From Segetibacter aerophilus (GTDB lineage Bacteria > Bacteroidota > Bacteroidia > Chitinophagales > Chitinophagaceae), in NCBI RefSeq assembly GCF_007991655.1, contig NZ_BJYT01000007.1:186001-250000 (forward strand): a stretch of DNA of 64,000 nucleotides, written 5' to 3'. Below are positions 27,617 through 38,222 of this stretch, in pieces. Made by a program: the position numbers and the translations under genes. The notes beneath the pieces were generated by a model that saw only the letters and a program-made list of their open reading frames with translations, did no database searches and was not told where the DNA came from. Each line of letters starts with the position of its first letter. Positions within the stretch are counted from its first letter, which is position 1.

Positions 27617-27922
27617 TGTTTGAAGGAATCATCTTTTATCAGCTATTACCAATTTTTTAAAAATGCTTCTTTCGTTCTTTAGATGTTTTAAATAGTTCTT
27701 TTGGGAATTGAATAAATTAATGTGACGCCAAAGGTTACATTTATGTTTTTGCTGAATAAAGAACATGGTTCGGTACTATAGCTTGCTTTTCTACACTTTA
27801 CATTAAGGGTGTGTCCCACTTTTGACAAGAGAAGCACTAAAAATGGTTTTTGGGAAGATACCGTAGGATTACTTTTGAGCTGCACCTAAGAGATGTAGCT
27901 GCCGATCAAATAAAAAAACTGA
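27617..27922. other. Gene-free region between nusA and infB
   Basis: 306 bases with no coding signal. It contains the infB promoter (27849-27877). No clear terminator for nusA was found, so read-through may also supply infB. Confidence 0.6.
27849..27877 (+). promoter_or_regulatory. Separate promoter of infB
   Basis: TTTG at 27849-27852, a 17-bp spacer and TACTTTTG at 27870-27877, a perfect TAnnTTTG box, about 45 bp before the infB ATG. Confidence 0.6.
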
Positions 27923-30900
27923 ATGTTAGAACTTAAATTACCGAGATTATTAGCCGCTGCCAAAGAATTTAATGTTGGACAGGATACTATTGTTGACTTT
28001 TTGGTTGGCAAGGGTTTTAGTCGTGACGACTTGAAACCTACTGCCAAACTTAGTGAGGACATGTACCGGTCGCTCCAGCACCAATTCCAGGGCGATAAGG
28101 TGGCAAAAAATAAAGCTGATCTTGTTGACATACCAAAAGGTGTACAACAGGAAAGCAGAAAAAAACGCGACGAACAAGAAATTACTTTCAATAAAAAAGA
28201 AATACCAAAGCCAGTTGCCCAACAACCGACACCCGAAGTTGCGCCTGTTGCAGTAACTGAAACAAAAGGTACAGAACAGAATCAGGAAGTAAAACAGCAG
28301 GTTCAGGAAGAAGTGAAGCCTCAGGCTCCAGCCGCCGCTGTTTCTCAGCCAACTACAAAACCTGTAGCAGATGCTCCTAAAACTGAGGCGGCTGTAGAAA
28401 AAACAATAGAGCCTGCACCTGCGGCGCCGGTACAAGAACCTGCAACTAGTGTTGCTCCTTCAGACATTCCTGTAGAAGAACCAAGGTCAAGCAACAATAA
28501 TGTTTCCCCTACTTCCCTCAAAATTGAAGCACCTGAACTTGAAGGGCCAAAAGTCATTGCTAAGATTGACTTATCGGCGATCGACTCTTCAACAAGGCCA
28601 AAAAAAGGCTCAAAAAAGACTGAAGACAAAAAAGCTGAGGATAAGAAAGCCAAAGAGCAACCAATAGCAGATGGTGCCGGTGATCAAGGCAAAGCAGAAC
28701 CAGTTGAGCAAGCAGCGCCATTTGTAGCAGCACCTATTGCAGTACCAACACCACAATTACAACCAGAGCCAGTAGAGCTACTACAACCGCTCGCTCCGGC
28801 CGCATCCTTTGATGGTCCTGTAATCTCTAACATCAAAGCAGATAAACTTGAAGGGCCGAAAATTTTAGGAAAAATTCAATTGCCTGTAGAGTCAGATACT
28901 CGGCCTAAACCTCAAACCGCACAGGAAAAGCAGCGGAAGCGCAAACGCATTCCTGTAAAAGGTGAGCAAGCCATAAGTCCACAGGCAAGACCGGGACAGC
29001 CTCAGGGTCAAACACAAAGCACTGGTCCAAACAATCGTTTTGGTCCTCGTTCCTCTGAGTTACCAGGTGCACAGCGTCCACCTGCCGGTGGTCAGGGTGG
29101 TTACGGTCGTCCAGGTGGTGCTCCTTCAGCGGGAGGTGGATTTAATCGTCCAGGGGGTCCAGGTGGACAAAATCGCCCGCCTGCAGCAGGAGGACAAAAC
29201 GCAAATCGTTTTGGCCCTCGCTCTACAGATAAACGCAGAGATGACAAAGAAATTGATCAAAAAGAAATCCAGGATAAAATTCGGGAAACACAGGCAAAAC
29301 TTGCCGGTGGAGCCGGACGCGGAAAAAGCCTTAAAGCAAAATATCGGAAAGCTAAAAGAGACGGAGTTGCTGATCAGTTAGGTCCTGAGGGAGATGATAA
29401 CAAGTTATTGGTAACTGAGTTCATCAGTGTAAGTGAACTGGCGAACCTAATGGATGTAAGCTTCGCCGAAGTTATCGGCAAGTGTATGGGATTAGGTATC
29501 ATGGTATCTATCAACCAACGCCTGGATGCAGAAGTGATAGAACTCGTAGCAGGTGAATTTGGATTTGACGTAGAATTTATCGACATGGAAGCGCAGGCCG
29601 AAATGGAGGAAGAAGACGATGTTGATGATGAAGACAATTTGGTACCGAGAGCACCAATTGTTACGATAATGGGTCACGTTGACCATGGTAAAACATCTTT
29701 GCTTGACTATATAAGAAGCGCAAACGTAGTTGCAGGTGAAGCAGGAGGAATTACTCAGCACATTGGTGCTTACGAGGTTAAGACAACTTCGGGCAAAAAG
29801 ATTACTTTCTTAGATACTCCCGGACACGAAGCCTTCACCGCTATGCGTGCAAGAGGTGCTAAAGTAACGGATATCTCTGTGATAGTAGTTGCTGCTGACG
29901 ACGCGGTGATGCCTCAAACGAGAGAGGCAATAAGTCACTCCCAGGCAGCGAGTGTGCCAATGATTTTTGCAATTAATAAGATCGATAAAGACGGAGCGAA
30001 CCCTCAGAAGATTTATGAGCAACTCTCGGGGATGAATATATTAGTGGAAGAGTGGGGCGGAAAATACCAGAGCCAGGAATTAAGTGCTAAGAAGGGACAA
30101 AACGTAGATCTATTACTTGAGAAAATTCTACTTGAAGCTGAAATCCTCGATCTGAAAGCAAACCCCGATCGTGAGGCAAGTGGAACCATTGTGGAAGCGA
30201 CGCTTGATAAAGGACGTGGATACGTTGCAACTTTGCTTGTTCAAAATGGTACTTTACGGCAGGGAGATATTATGGTGAGCGGACAGCATTTTGGTAAGAT
30301 AAAGGCTATGTTCAATGAGCGTAACCAAAGATTAACCGAAGCTCCTCCATCCACTCCTGTTCTTGTATTAGGATTGAATGGTGCCCCGCAAGCGGGTGAA
30401 AAATTCCGTGTGTACCAGGATGAAGCCGAAGCAAAAGATATTGCGACTAAACGTGCGCAGATACTTCGTGAGCAGGGATTACGTGCAAGAAAACATATTA
30501 CACTTGATGAGATCGGCCGTCGTTTGGCGTTAGGTAACTTTAAAGAGCTTAACCTAATCATTAAAGGTGACGTGGATGGATCTGTAGAAGCATTGAGTGA
30601 CTCATTGCAAAAACTTTCTACTGAAGAGATTGCCGTAAGAGTGGTGCATAAAGGAGTTGGACAAATCTCAGAAAGTGATGTAAACCTTGCAACTGCGTCT
30701 GATGCCATCTTAATAGGTTTCAACGTTCGTCCTTCAAGCCAGGCAGCGAGAGTTGCCGAAAATGAGGGTCTGGAGATCAAACTTTATTCAATCATTTACC
30801 AGGCAATTGACGAGTTGAAGAGTGCCATGGAAGGTATGCTTGAACCTAAATTCACAGAGAAGATTACAGCAAATGTGGAGGTTAGGGAAGTGTACAAGTT

Positions 30901-31168
30901 CGATAAGGCAACTGTTGCAGGTTGTTTGGTATTGGATGGCAAAATTTTCAGAAACTCAAAGGTTCGTATTATTCGTGATGGTATCGTAGAGTTTCCGAAA
31001 GGCGAGGGTGCAGCTGCTGAACTTGGTTCGCTGAAGCGCTTTAAGGATGACGTGAAAGAGGTTGCGAACAATATGGAGTGCGGTCTTACTATAAAGAACT
31101 ACAACGATCTTCGTGTTGGAGATATCATTGAAGCGTTTGAATCTGAAGAGGTAAAGAGAACTTTATAG
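27923..31168 (+). CDS. infB: Translation initiation factor IF-2
   Basis: IF-2 is the GTPase that brings initiator tRNA to the ribosome. At 1081 residues it is long for the family because of a low-complexity region (about 60-470) rich in Pro, Ala, Glu, Gln and then Gly/Arg/Pro. An IF2_N domain opens the protein ([20 protein letters not shown]). The G domain has GHVDHGKT (about 584-591), DTPGHEAF and NKID, followed by domains II, III and IV ([20 protein letters not shown] near the end). It follows nusA after 306 bp and has its own promoter. Identification is secure. Confidence 0.98.
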   Translation: MLELKLPRLLAAAKEFNVGQDTIVDFLVGKGFSRDDLKPTAKLSEDMYRSLQHQFQGDKVAKNKADLVDIPKGVQQESRKKRDEQEITFNKKEIPKPVAQQPTPEVAPVAVTETKGTEQNQEVKQQVQEEVKPQAPAAAVSQPTTKPVADAPKTEAAVEKTIEPAPAAPVQEPATSVAPSDIPVEEPRSSNNNVSPTSLKIEAPELEGPKVIAKIDLSAIDSSTRPKKGSKKTEDKKAEDKKAKEQPIADGAGDQGKAEPVEQAAPFVAAPIAVPTPQLQPEPVELLQPLAPAASFDGPVISNIKADKLEGPKILGKIQLPVESDTRPKPQTAQEKQRKRKRIPVKGEQAISPQARPGQPQGQTQSTGPNNRFGPRSSELPGAQRPPAGGQGGYGRPGGAPSAGGGFNRPGGPGGQNRPPAAGGQNANRFGPRSTDKRRDDKEIDQKEIQDKIRETQAKLAGGAGRGKSLKAKYRKAKRDGVADQLGPEGDDNKLLVTEFISVSELANLMDVSFAEVIGKCMGLGIMVSINQRLDAEVIELVAGEFGFDVEFIDMEAQAEMEEEDDVDDEDNLVPRAPIVTIMGHVDHGKTSLLDYIRSANVVAGEAGGITQHIGAYEVKTTSGKKITFLDTPGHEAFTAMRARGAKVTDISVIVVAADDAVMPQTREAISHSQAASVPMIFAINKIDKDGANPQKIYEQLSGMNILVEEWGGKYQSQELSAKKGQNVDLLLEKILLEAEILDLKANPDREASGTIVEATLDKGRGYVATLLVQNGTLRQGDIMVSGQHFGKIKAMFNERNQRLTEAPPSTPVLVLGLNGAPQAGEKFRVYQDEAEAKDIATKRAQILREQGLRARKHITLDEIGRRLALGNFKELNLIIKGDVDGSVEALSDSLQKLSTEEIAVRVVHKGVGQISESDVNLATASDAILIGFNVRPSSQAARVAENEGLEIKLYSIIYQAIDELKSAMEGMLEPKFTEKITANVEVREVYKFDKATVAGCLVLDGKIFRNSKVRIIRDGIVEFPKGEGAAAELGSLKRFKDDVKEVANNMECGLTIKNYNDLRVGDIIEAFESEEVKRTL

Positions 31169-31195
31169 AATATTAATAACGTCGGTTAAATAAGA

Positions 31196-31241
31196 AATAG
31201 CTTCGAAATAATTGCTTGCAATTTTTGAAGCTATTTTTTTT
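31196..31241 (+). terminator. Intrinsic terminator of infB
   Basis: AATAGCTTC and GAAGCTATT form the base of a long hairpin extended by AATTGC/GCAATT, followed by a run of T. It is 27 bp after the infB stop. Confidence 0.85.
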
Positions 31242-31330
31242 GTTAAAACAAATTCGATCAACCTTTTTCCATTTTTGAATCGATATTTTTGAATGAGTAA
31301 CAAAAAGTTACGAAGAACAATACAAAAGAA

Positions 31331-32701
31331 ATGTTTTTAAAAACACTTAGCATAATTGCAGCTATCGCAGTTTTTTCTGGCAGTGCATATGCACAACCTA
31401 AGAAGGTTATTGCAGACAAAATTGTAGCGCAGGTTGGTGACAAAATTATACTTCGATCTGATATCTATAATTCAATCCTTGACGCCCAGCGCGAAGGTGT
31501 TCCTTTACCTCCTAACCCTGAATGTGTTCTGGTTGAAAGAGCTTTGATTGAAAAGGCTCTTGTTTTACAGGCACAAAAAGATTCGCTCCCAATGAGTGAA
31601 GAAGATGTTGAAGCGGAACTAGATAACAGGATTCGTGGGTTTATAATGAAATATGGTTCAAAGGAAGTCCTTGAAGAGGTTGCAGGTAAGAGCATTTACC
31701 AGCTGAAAGAAGATTTCCGCGAACCAATTAAAGAGCAGAAGTTGAGCATGCAGATGCGAAATAAAATTGTCGAAAGTGTAAAAATAACACCGAACGAAGT
31801 GCGCGATTATTTTGACAAGATACCAAAAGACAGTTTGGCCTTTTATGAGAGTGAATTGGAAATAAGCGAAATCGTCGTTTATCCAAAAGCTAATCGTGAT
31901 GTAGAAAGTTATGTAACGAGAGAGTTGAATGACTGGAAGAAACAAGTGGAAGACGGAACAAAAAAGTTTGAGCAGTTAGCTAAATCTTATACAGAAGATC
32001 CGGGAAGCAAAGAGGCCGGTGGACAGTACAGCATTAATAAGAATGATAAGTTTTGGGACCCTGCTTTTATCTCTGCTGCGTTTAAATTAAAAGAAGGACA
32101 AGTTTCACCAGTAGTGAAATCAAAATTTGGATTACACATAATTCAAATGGTGAGTCGTTCAGGTGATGATGCAGTTATTCGCCACATACTAAGGATACCG
32201 CCGGTGACCGATGAAGAAGTTAAAGATGCTGTCGTTAAACTCGATTCAGTAAGATCAAAAATTATTGCTGGATCAATAGGTTTTGGCGAAGCAGTAAACA
32301 AATACAGCGAAGATGAGTCTAGTAAATTTAGTGGTGGCAGAAAGCAAGGCCGTGACGGATCTAGTTTTGTAACCATTGATCAACTTGACAAAGATCTTGT
32401 ACTAGCACTTAAAGATTTAAAGCCAGGACAATATTCAAAACCTATAGCTTACGCAGACGAGAGAGGTAAAAAGGCTGTAAGGATTGTTTATCTTCAAACA
32501 CGTACTGAACCTCACAGAGAAAATATTAAGGACGACTATAGTAAGATTTCCCAGCGTGCGGTTGAGCAAAAAAAGAATGATGTTCTGGAGAAGTGGTTCA
32601 AGTCCCATATTCCAAATTACTATATTACTATAGATAAAGAATTTGCAGGTTGTTCAAGTGTGAAGGACTGGTTAGGGAATTCTGTAGCAGCTAATCCATA
32701 A
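31331..32701 (+). CDS. surA: SurA-type periplasmic peptidyl-prolyl isomerase/chaperone
   Basis: A 456-residue periplasmic foldase for outer-membrane proteins. A signal peptide (1-22, ending AYAQ) is followed by the SurA N-terminal chaperone domain (about 24-160, VIADKIVAQVGDKIILRSDI) and two parvulin rotamase domains. The first (about 175-275) contains YTEDPGSKEAGGQ and KSKFGLHIIQM; the second (about 282-395) begins IRHILRIPP. A TATTTTTG at 31284-31291 may be its -7 box. In a bacterium with so many large barrel proteins, such a foldase is expected. It ends before a strong terminator. Confidence 0.93.
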   Translation: MFLKTLSIIAAIAVFSGSAYAQPKKVIADKIVAQVGDKIILRSDIYNSILDAQREGVPLPPNPECVLVERALIEKALVLQAQKDSLPMSEEDVEAELDNRIRGFIMKYGSKEVLEEVAGKSIYQLKEDFREPIKEQKLSMQMRNKIVESVKITPNEVRDYFDKIPKDSLAFYESELEISEIVVYPKANRDVESYVTRELNDWKKQVEDGTKKFEQLAKSYTEDPGSKEAGGQYSINKNDKFWDPAFISAAFKLKEGQVSPVVKSKFGLHIIQMVSRSGDDAVIRHILRIPPVTDEEVKDAVVKLDSVRSKIIAGSIGFGEAVNKYSEDESSKFSGGRKQGRDGSSFVTIDQLDKDLVLALKDLKPGQYSKPIAYADERGKKAVRIVYLQTRTEPHRENIKDDYSKISQRAVEQKKNDVLEKWFKSHIPNYYITIDKEFAGCSSVKDWLGNSVAANP

Positions 32702-32720
32702 CTAACCTCCAATCAAAAGA

Positions 32721-32759
32721 TAACAAAGAGCCTCCTGTGTTGGAGGCTTTTTTGTTATA
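32721..32759 (+). terminator. Terminator of surA
   Basis: AGCCTCC pairs with GGAGGCT over a 6-nt loop and runs into T6. The outer AACAAA/TTTGTT bases can lengthen the stem, so it may also act on the convergent helicase transcript. Confidence 0.85.
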
Positions 32760-32837
32760 AAATGCTTTAAACCTTGCAGGCGCAAATATTGATAAAAGCT
32801 GCGTCAAGTAAATGATGATCGTTTTATTTAATTAGGT

Positions 32838-35800
32838 TTAACTGAATAAATACTCCAGATCTTCCCTGGTGAGATTTTTCACGAACCCTGCATCATCAGT
32901 TATCAGGTCCGCCGCCAGGGCCTTTTTCTTTTCCTGCAGTTTTAATATTTTATCTTCCACCGTGTCTTTACAAATCATCCGGTAGGCAAAGATGTTTTTT
33001 GTTTGGCCGATACGGTGGGTTCGGTCGATAGCCTGCTGTTCTACTGCCGGGTTCCACCAAGGATCTACTATGTAAACGTAATCGGCTGCGGTAAGGTTTA
33101 GACCTACACCACCCGCTTTTAAGGATATTAGGAAAACACGACAAGTTTCATCATTTTGAAAACCTTGTATTGCCTTCTCCCTATCGATAGCCGTGGTACT
33201 TCCGTCGAAGTACTCGTATTTAATTCCCATTTCCTCCAACCTTTGGCGAATTAAACCAAGCATTCCGAGAAACTGGGAAAATATAAGAGCCTTATGATCG
33301 CTAATGTTTTCTGTTATTTCTCTTACCAATTCATCCAATTTGATTGAAACATTAGGGAAAGGCTCGTCGTCTTTCATAATTGCAGGACTATCGCAAATCT
33401 GACGCAGCTTCATCAATCCCTGCAATATCGTTAGTTGTGACTTTCCGATACCCTGGTTTTCCACGACGCCGAGAATTTTATCCCTAAAGTCATTTCGATA
33501 AGCTTCGTAGATTTTACGTTGCTCATCTCCCATTTCGCAAAACAGGATCATCTCTGTTTTATCAGGTAAATCCTTCGCAACCTGCTCTTTAGTTCTGCGT
33601 AAAATAAATGGATACAATAATCTTCTTAGGTGCTCTTTCTGCTCCTGCTCGCCGAATTTGTCAATAGGCACGGCGAACTCCTGCTTAAAGAACTCCATTG
33701 TACCCAGCATACCCGGGTTAAGGAAATTCATTTGAGCAAATATGTCAAACGTATTGTTTTGTAAAGGGGTACCACTTAAGCAAAGCCTGCTTTTAGCTTT
33801 TAACAAGCTTGCAGCTTTTGTTACTTTACTGGAAGGATTTTTAATAGCCTGGCTTTCATCCAAGATGATATAATCAAAATCCGGCTCAACAAAAGATTTA
33901 ATGTCGCTTCTTAATGTACCGTAAGTGGTAATGATGATGTCGACCTGCGGCTTTGAAACCTGGCTTTTATCACGGATGCCACCGTGATGAATATAGTAAG
34001 TAAGCGAATGGGTGAATTTCTTAATTTCATTTTCCCAGTTGTACATCAACGTGGTTGGACAAACAACAAGGGCTTTTAACGTTCCCTTTGTCTCTTTAAT
34101 GTGTTGAATAAATGAGAGTGCCTGTATAGTTTTACCAAGACCCATGTCATCAGCAAGAATGCCACCCCATTTCACTTCGTGCAAATAGTTCAGCCACTGG
34201 AAACCGGACTCCTGGTACGGTCTTAAAATCGATTTAAGATGCTGGGGTGCTTCAATCGGTTCAATGTTCTTAAACTCTTTCAGTTTATCATAGCGTTCTT
34301 CCAGCTGGAAAAACAATTCTTCTTCATCACGATTTTCATATAACTCTTCGATCACGCTAAAATGGTATCGGCTCAGCTTCATCTTTTCGCTTTTGCCTTC
34401 ACCAACCCTGAATAGCAACGAATATTTTTTGATCCACTCTTCAGGCAAAATCCCTAAGGACCCATCCTGCAACTGTACAAATTGCTGCTTGTTTGCAAGA
34501 GCCTTCTTTACATCTGCGACGGTAATCTTTTGTTCACCAAAGAATATCTCCACTTTAGCATCAAACCAATCGGTATGGCTACTTATGTAAATTTTAGTGG
34601 AAGGTTTTGAAGTATTAAACCGGAAGTTCTTCAAGGCCTCAAATCCGAACACCGGAATTTCCATTTCCTTCATTGCATCTATAAAAAGGAAGAACCAGTT
34701 GTTCTTTAGAACCTCTGCACCTTTTAAGACAAGATTATCAGAATCGTCAGGACGAATAAACTGGGAGTGGAGACTTTCTAATTTACTTACAAGTGCCTTC
34801 TCATCCTCCATGTTTCGTTGTATAACCAACAACTTGTCTTGCTGAGGGATGATGATTTTTTCTTTATCAGATGGTTTTACTTCATAGCTCTTGTAGATAA
34901 AGAGCGGCTGAAACATTAGATAATCACCCTTCTCTTTCAGCATCAGCTTTACCTCGGGCTTTAGATCTTTTATGTCTTCGCGCTTAACGTTATTGAACTG
35001 TACATTGTAATCTTTTGCCAGCGGCAAAACCATCTCCTGCAATTTCCGGCTCCAATCTTTTTCTTCTATTCGCACTTTGCCATCCTGTGAAAATTTTTCA
35101 ACCAGCAACACGTCATTTGGCTTTTCGTATAAGAACAATGTCTCGTCGTGAAGAAAAAGGAGAGGAGAAGCTATCTCACTTTCAGTTAAAGGAACTTCAA
35201 TGTGATTTAACTTAACAAAGCATTGCACATCGTAATAATCCTTGTGATAAGTAATATTGAAATTTAATATAGCAGGCTCTTCGCTTAAGTGGATTTTTTG
35301 AAGATTAGCGGTAGTAAACGGCTTGCGTGAAGGCAACAGAAAACTGAAATGAGGGTTTGCATCAGTAAATAATTTCTTATAACGAGGATGCAAAAATTCA
35401 ACTATTAGCCTCCGGGTTTCTTCGGGCAACTCATCATTGTGTTGCTGTATAATATTTTCCCATATCCCGCTAAATGGAGAATTTCTATTTAGGTAGCGAG
35501 TGATTTCAGAGGACTGAAACTTTCGTAGCTGTTGAACGAGCATTTTGTCATCGTCGCTAAAAACCTCCGTATTGATAAACTTATTTAAGTCGAGCTTTTC
35601 TGACTTGTTTGCAAACGCATTCCGCTCCTCGTTTGGTTCGCCCTGTACACCTTCAACCTGCACAAACGGGTACTGATCCATGTTCTCTATAAACACCAAA
35701 CCTAACTGCATAGGAGCCGGCTTGGCTACTTCCTCCTCAACCTCAACCTCTGCTACTGGTGCGTAAGCAGGCCTTTTTTGAAGACCTATTGTAGGTGGAG

Positions 35801-36593
35801 CAATGCGTTTTATAGATGAATCAAGCACGCGCAGAAAAGGTTTCCCATCTTTATACGCAAATTCGAATTTGCCCTTTAAATTGTCGTTAAGGGAAAAACC
35901 GTACGCCTCCAGTAACTTGTTTTTCTCTTTATCCCAATTCCGAATGCTGTCAAAATAGTTTACGCCGTACCTCGATAATAGCTGTACCAGAACAATTGTT
36001 TTATGAACACACAACGGGTGCTTATCATCGCTATCACAGTTGCAGCTGGTATCAAAGTTCCTCTCTTCATTTTTCTGAATTAAGACTTTGTATTTCTCAT
36101 TATCCTTTTCAACCTCGGCCTTTACGCGCTCGTCTTTTGCTTCAATTATATTGGCTTTGTTATTTCGTAAATATTCTTCAGCCTCTACATAAGATTGGGG
36201 AGAAGTCAGCAGCCTGATCATTTTTAAATCAAGTTGCTTCATCTTTACTACCGTATGCTTTTGATCGTACAAAAGATCTTTTTCATCCAGCATATTTCTG
36301 TCCAGCAACTCTTGCAATTGGAAAAGTGCAGCAGATTCGTGACGACAAATTTCGCCAAGATTATAAGGACAGCTACAACGAAGAGATAAGGTCGCAGCTT
36401 CTTTAAATTTATTAATCAGTACTTTATAGTAAGTAGAATAAATATCGTCTTTGACCCTAAAAGTTACTGCAGCCATCAGGTCATCGTAGTCCATCAGTTC
36501 TACGTTACCGATTGCATGTATCTTTTTTCCCCGTCGGATTACTTCGTCTGTTCCGTTGTTATAAATATGCTTAATCAGATGCGGTAAAGCCAT
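32838..36593 (-). CDS. SNF2-family DNA helicase/translocase with two SWIM-type zinc motifs
   Basis: A 1251-residue Swi2/Snf2 ATPase. Two Cys/His clusters lie in the N-terminal region: CSCPYNLGEICRH (about 73-85) and CNCDSDDKHPLCVH (about 184-197), both CxC-xn-CxH as in SWIM zinc fingers. A long middle region of unknown fold is followed by the helicase: Walker A DDMGLGKT (about 816-823), DESQ box near 920, LCLSGTPLQNN, and the C-terminal motor with QRLEEMGIKYEYFDGST and DRTHRIGQ. The family remodels protein-DNA complexes; the specific target is unknown. It is monocistronic, and a CAAAAGTA at 36700-36707 could be its -7 box. Confidence 0.93.
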   Translation of the reverse strand: MALPHLIKHIYNNGTDEVIRRGKKIHAIGNVELMDYDDLMAAVTFRVKDDIYSTYYKVLINKFKEAATLSLRCSCPYNLGEICRHESAALFQLQELLDRNMLDEKDLLYDQKHTVVKMKQLDLKMIRLLTSPQSYVEAEEYLRNNKANIIEAKDERVKAEVEKDNEKYKVLIQKNEERNFDTSCNCDSDDKHPLCVHKTIVLVQLLSRYGVNYFDSIRNWDKEKNKLLEAYGFSLNDNLKGKFEFAYKDGKPFLRVLDSSIKRIAPPTIGLQKRPAYAPVAEVEVEEEVAKPAPMQLGLVFIENMDQYPFVQVEGVQGEPNEERNAFANKSEKLDLNKFINTEVFSDDDKMLVQQLRKFQSSEITRYLNRNSPFSGIWENIIQQHNDELPEETRRLIVEFLHPRYKKLFTDANPHFSFLLPSRKPFTTANLQKIHLSEEPAILNFNITYHKDYYDVQCFVKLNHIEVPLTESEIASPLLFLHDETLFLYEKPNDVLLVEKFSQDGKVRIEEKDWSRKLQEMVLPLAKDYNVQFNNVKREDIKDLKPEVKLMLKEKGDYLMFQPLFIYKSYEVKPSDKEKIIIPQQDKLLVIQRNMEDEKALVSKLESLHSQFIRPDDSDNLVLKGAEVLKNNWFFLFIDAMKEMEIPVFGFEALKNFRFNTSKPSTKIYISSHTDWFDAKVEIFFGEQKITVADVKKALANKQQFVQLQDGSLGILPEEWIKKYSLLFRVGEGKSEKMKLSRYHFSVIEELYENRDEEELFFQLEERYDKLKEFKNIEPIEAPQHLKSILRPYQESGFQWLNYLHEVKWGGILADDMGLGKTIQALSFIQHIKETKGTLKALVVCPTTLMYNWENEIKKFTHSLTYYIHHGGIRDKSQVSKPQVDIIITTYGTLRSDIKSFVEPDFDYIILDESQAIKNPSSKVTKAASLLKAKSRLCLSGTPLQNNTFDIFAQMNFLNPGMLGTMEFFKQEFAVPIDKFGEQEQKEHLRRLLYPFILRRTKEQVAKDLPDKTEMILFCEMGDEQRKIYEAYRNDFRDKILGVVENQGIGKSQLTILQGLMKLRQICDSPAIMKDDEPFPNVSIKLDELVREITENISDHKALIFSQFLGMLGLIRQRLEEMGIKYEYFDGSTTAIDREKAIQGFQNDETCRVFLISLKAGGVGLNLTAADYVYIVDPWWNPAVEQQAIDRTHRIGQTKNIFAYRMICKDTVEDKILKLQEKKKALAADLITDDAGFVKNLTREDLEYLFS

Positions 36594-36848
36594 GAATATC
36601 TTTTATGGTTGATGAATGACAAATGCCGCTCAAAATCTCACTGGTTCTTCTTTCTCCGGCATTAGCCAACTCTGGTCTGGTTCAAAAAAAGGCAATTCAC
36701 AAAAGTAACGTAAAGCAGCGAGGTACACATGCTTAAAAGAAACATCTAAATGAAATGTTTGTTAAGAAAAAAGACCCGAAAAAAGCTTCAAAGTAGGAAG
36801 TAAAAATTTGGACGATTTCAGCTGCAGCTTATTCTGGCTGATATAATT

Positions 36849-37577
36849 TTATTGATAAACTACCAGTTCTCCATTTTTAAAAATGGGTAAAACATTAGCG
36901 ATATCATGGGTGATGCAGTATTGAAGATCTCTCTGTAAACCGTACGCCGCCAGGCGATGCCAATGGGTTGTATTTTGGATGAACTTATACAGGTTATTCT
37001 CGTGCAGCCTGTATATCTGTTGCGCCATCAGGCTCGCATCATCATGTATAATAAAGCGCTCTTTTACCCGGTCTATGACCGCGCCGGCAAACAAAGTGTC
37101 TTCGAGGTTAAACATGTCTTTCCATCCTGAGCAGCCAAGCACTACATTTTTTTCTTGGTTTGTAATGTATTCGCAGACGGAACTTAGATTGGTGAAGGAA
37201 CCGGTAACAACTTCAGCACACCCTCTCTCAAAAGCCATGTGAAGTAGTTTTGTTCCATTGGTAGTCGTTAATACAAGTGTTTTTCCTTCGATAAAAGCTC
37301 TTGGATATTCTGCGGGGGAGTTTCCATATTGTAAGCCTTCGATTACTTTACCCTCCCGTTCACCTGCAGTTACCGCATTAGGAATTTCATCACCCAGCCT
37401 TTTGCATTCATCTACCGCAGCTACAGGAATAACCTTTTCTGCTCCATTAAAGAGTGCTGTGGAAATAGTGGAGGTAGCACGAAAAACATCGATAATTACA
37501 ACTATGGCATCTTTTAGGTTAGTAAGGTGAAGTAATGCAGGAGATAAAGACGTAAACAGCGTCGGCTTTTTATTCAT
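36849..37577 (-). CDS. comB: 2-phosphosulfolactate phosphatase (ComB family)
   Basis: ComB hydrolyses 2-phosphosulfolactate to sulfolactate and is best known from archaeal coenzyme M synthesis. The 242-residue protein keeps family motifs VIIDVFRATSTISTAL (about 27-42), GEREGKVIEGLQYGNSP (about 72-88) and LTTTNGTKL (about 102-110). No ComA-like phosphosulfolactate synthase is visible nearby. Bacteroidota make sulfonolipids, so a sulfonate pathway is plausible, but linking this enzyme to it is inference. A CAAATATA at 37583-37590 may be its -7 box, which would leave almost no leader. Confidence 0.9.
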   Translation of the reverse strand: MNKKPTLFTSLSPALLHLTNLKDAIVVIIDVFRATSTISTALFNGAEKVIPVAAVDECKRLGDEIPNAVTAGEREGKVIEGLQYGNSPAEYPRAFIEGKTLVLTTTNGTKLLHMAFERGCAEVVTGSFTNLSSVCEYITNQEKNVVLGCSGWKDMFNLEDTLFAGAVIDRVKERFIIHDDASLMAQQIYRLHENNLYKFIQNTTHWHRLAAYGLQRDLQYCITHDIANVLPIFKNGELVVYQ

Positions 37578-37711
37578 GTCGGCAAATATAAAACTGATAG
37601 GAGTGCGACGAGAGTCTTCTCACCTCAATTGTTGCAAAAGACTACTTAAAGGTTGTCAGTGTCTGATTGTAAGAAGAATAGGAAGAGAAGCGGGAAGTGC
37701 CAGCTGAAAAG

Positions 37712-38074
37712 TTATTTAATAGAGCCGCCTTTATATTTAATTTCTACATCTGCTACACCTGCATTTACCATATCCAGTTTTTTCGCTGCTTTTTTACTTA
37801 GGTCAATCATTCGCCCCTTTACAAATGGACCCCTATCGTTGATTCGAACTTTTACGGTTCTTCCGTTTGATAGATTTTTGACGGTTACTTTAGTTCCAAA
37901 AGGAAGGGTGCGATGAGCAGCAGTCTTTTTTCTTTGCTTAAAAATTTCTCCGTTGGAAGTTTGCCTGCCATCAAATTTGTCAGCATAATAAGAGGCCTTT
38001 CCAGATTCTACTATTTTATGAGAACAGGAAACAAGGGACATTATAAGCGCAAGACAGGTTATCCTCCACATCAT
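37712..38074 (-). CDS. RlpA-like double-psi beta-barrel lipoprotein
   Basis: A 120-residue lipoprotein (lipobox SLVSC, Cys17). The RlpA core follows: GKASYYADKFDGRQTSNGE, AAHRTLPFGTKVTV and VRINDRGPFVKGRMIDLSK. The conserved Asp in NDRGPF and the His in AAHRTLP are the residues assigned to lytic transglycosylase activity in RlpA. It lacks the SPOR domain that targets longer RlpA proteins to the septum, so its peptidoglycan role may be general. It is monocistronic between comB and gcvT, all on the minus strand. Confidence 0.9.
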   Translation of the reverse strand: MMWRITCLALIMSLVSCSHKIVESGKASYYADKFDGRQTSNGEIFKQRKKTAAHRTLPFGTKVTVKNLSNGRTVKVRINDRGPFVKGRMIDLSKKAAKKLDMVNAGVADVEIKYKGGSIK

Positions 38075-38167
38075 TCTTCAAAATTAGAAGTATAGAAAAG
38101 GAAGACCTTAAAAGTGGATTAATAATATTTGTAGAATGTGTAATGCACACGTAGCCCGTTATTGGTC

Positions 38168-38200
38168 ATAAAAAAGCCGGAGCAATAATGGCCCCGGCTA
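38168..38200 (-). terminator. Intrinsic terminator of gcvT
   Basis: On the minus strand, AGCCGG pairs with CCGGCT around a 13-nt loop and is followed by a T run, 23 bp after the gcvT stop. Confidence 0.85.
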
Positions 38201-38222
38201 ATAATCTTTATTGTGCTGTTAT

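Noticed and set aside
30241-30780. 179-codon minus-strand frame inside infB
   Set aside because: Fully contained in a strongly conserved gene on the other strand.
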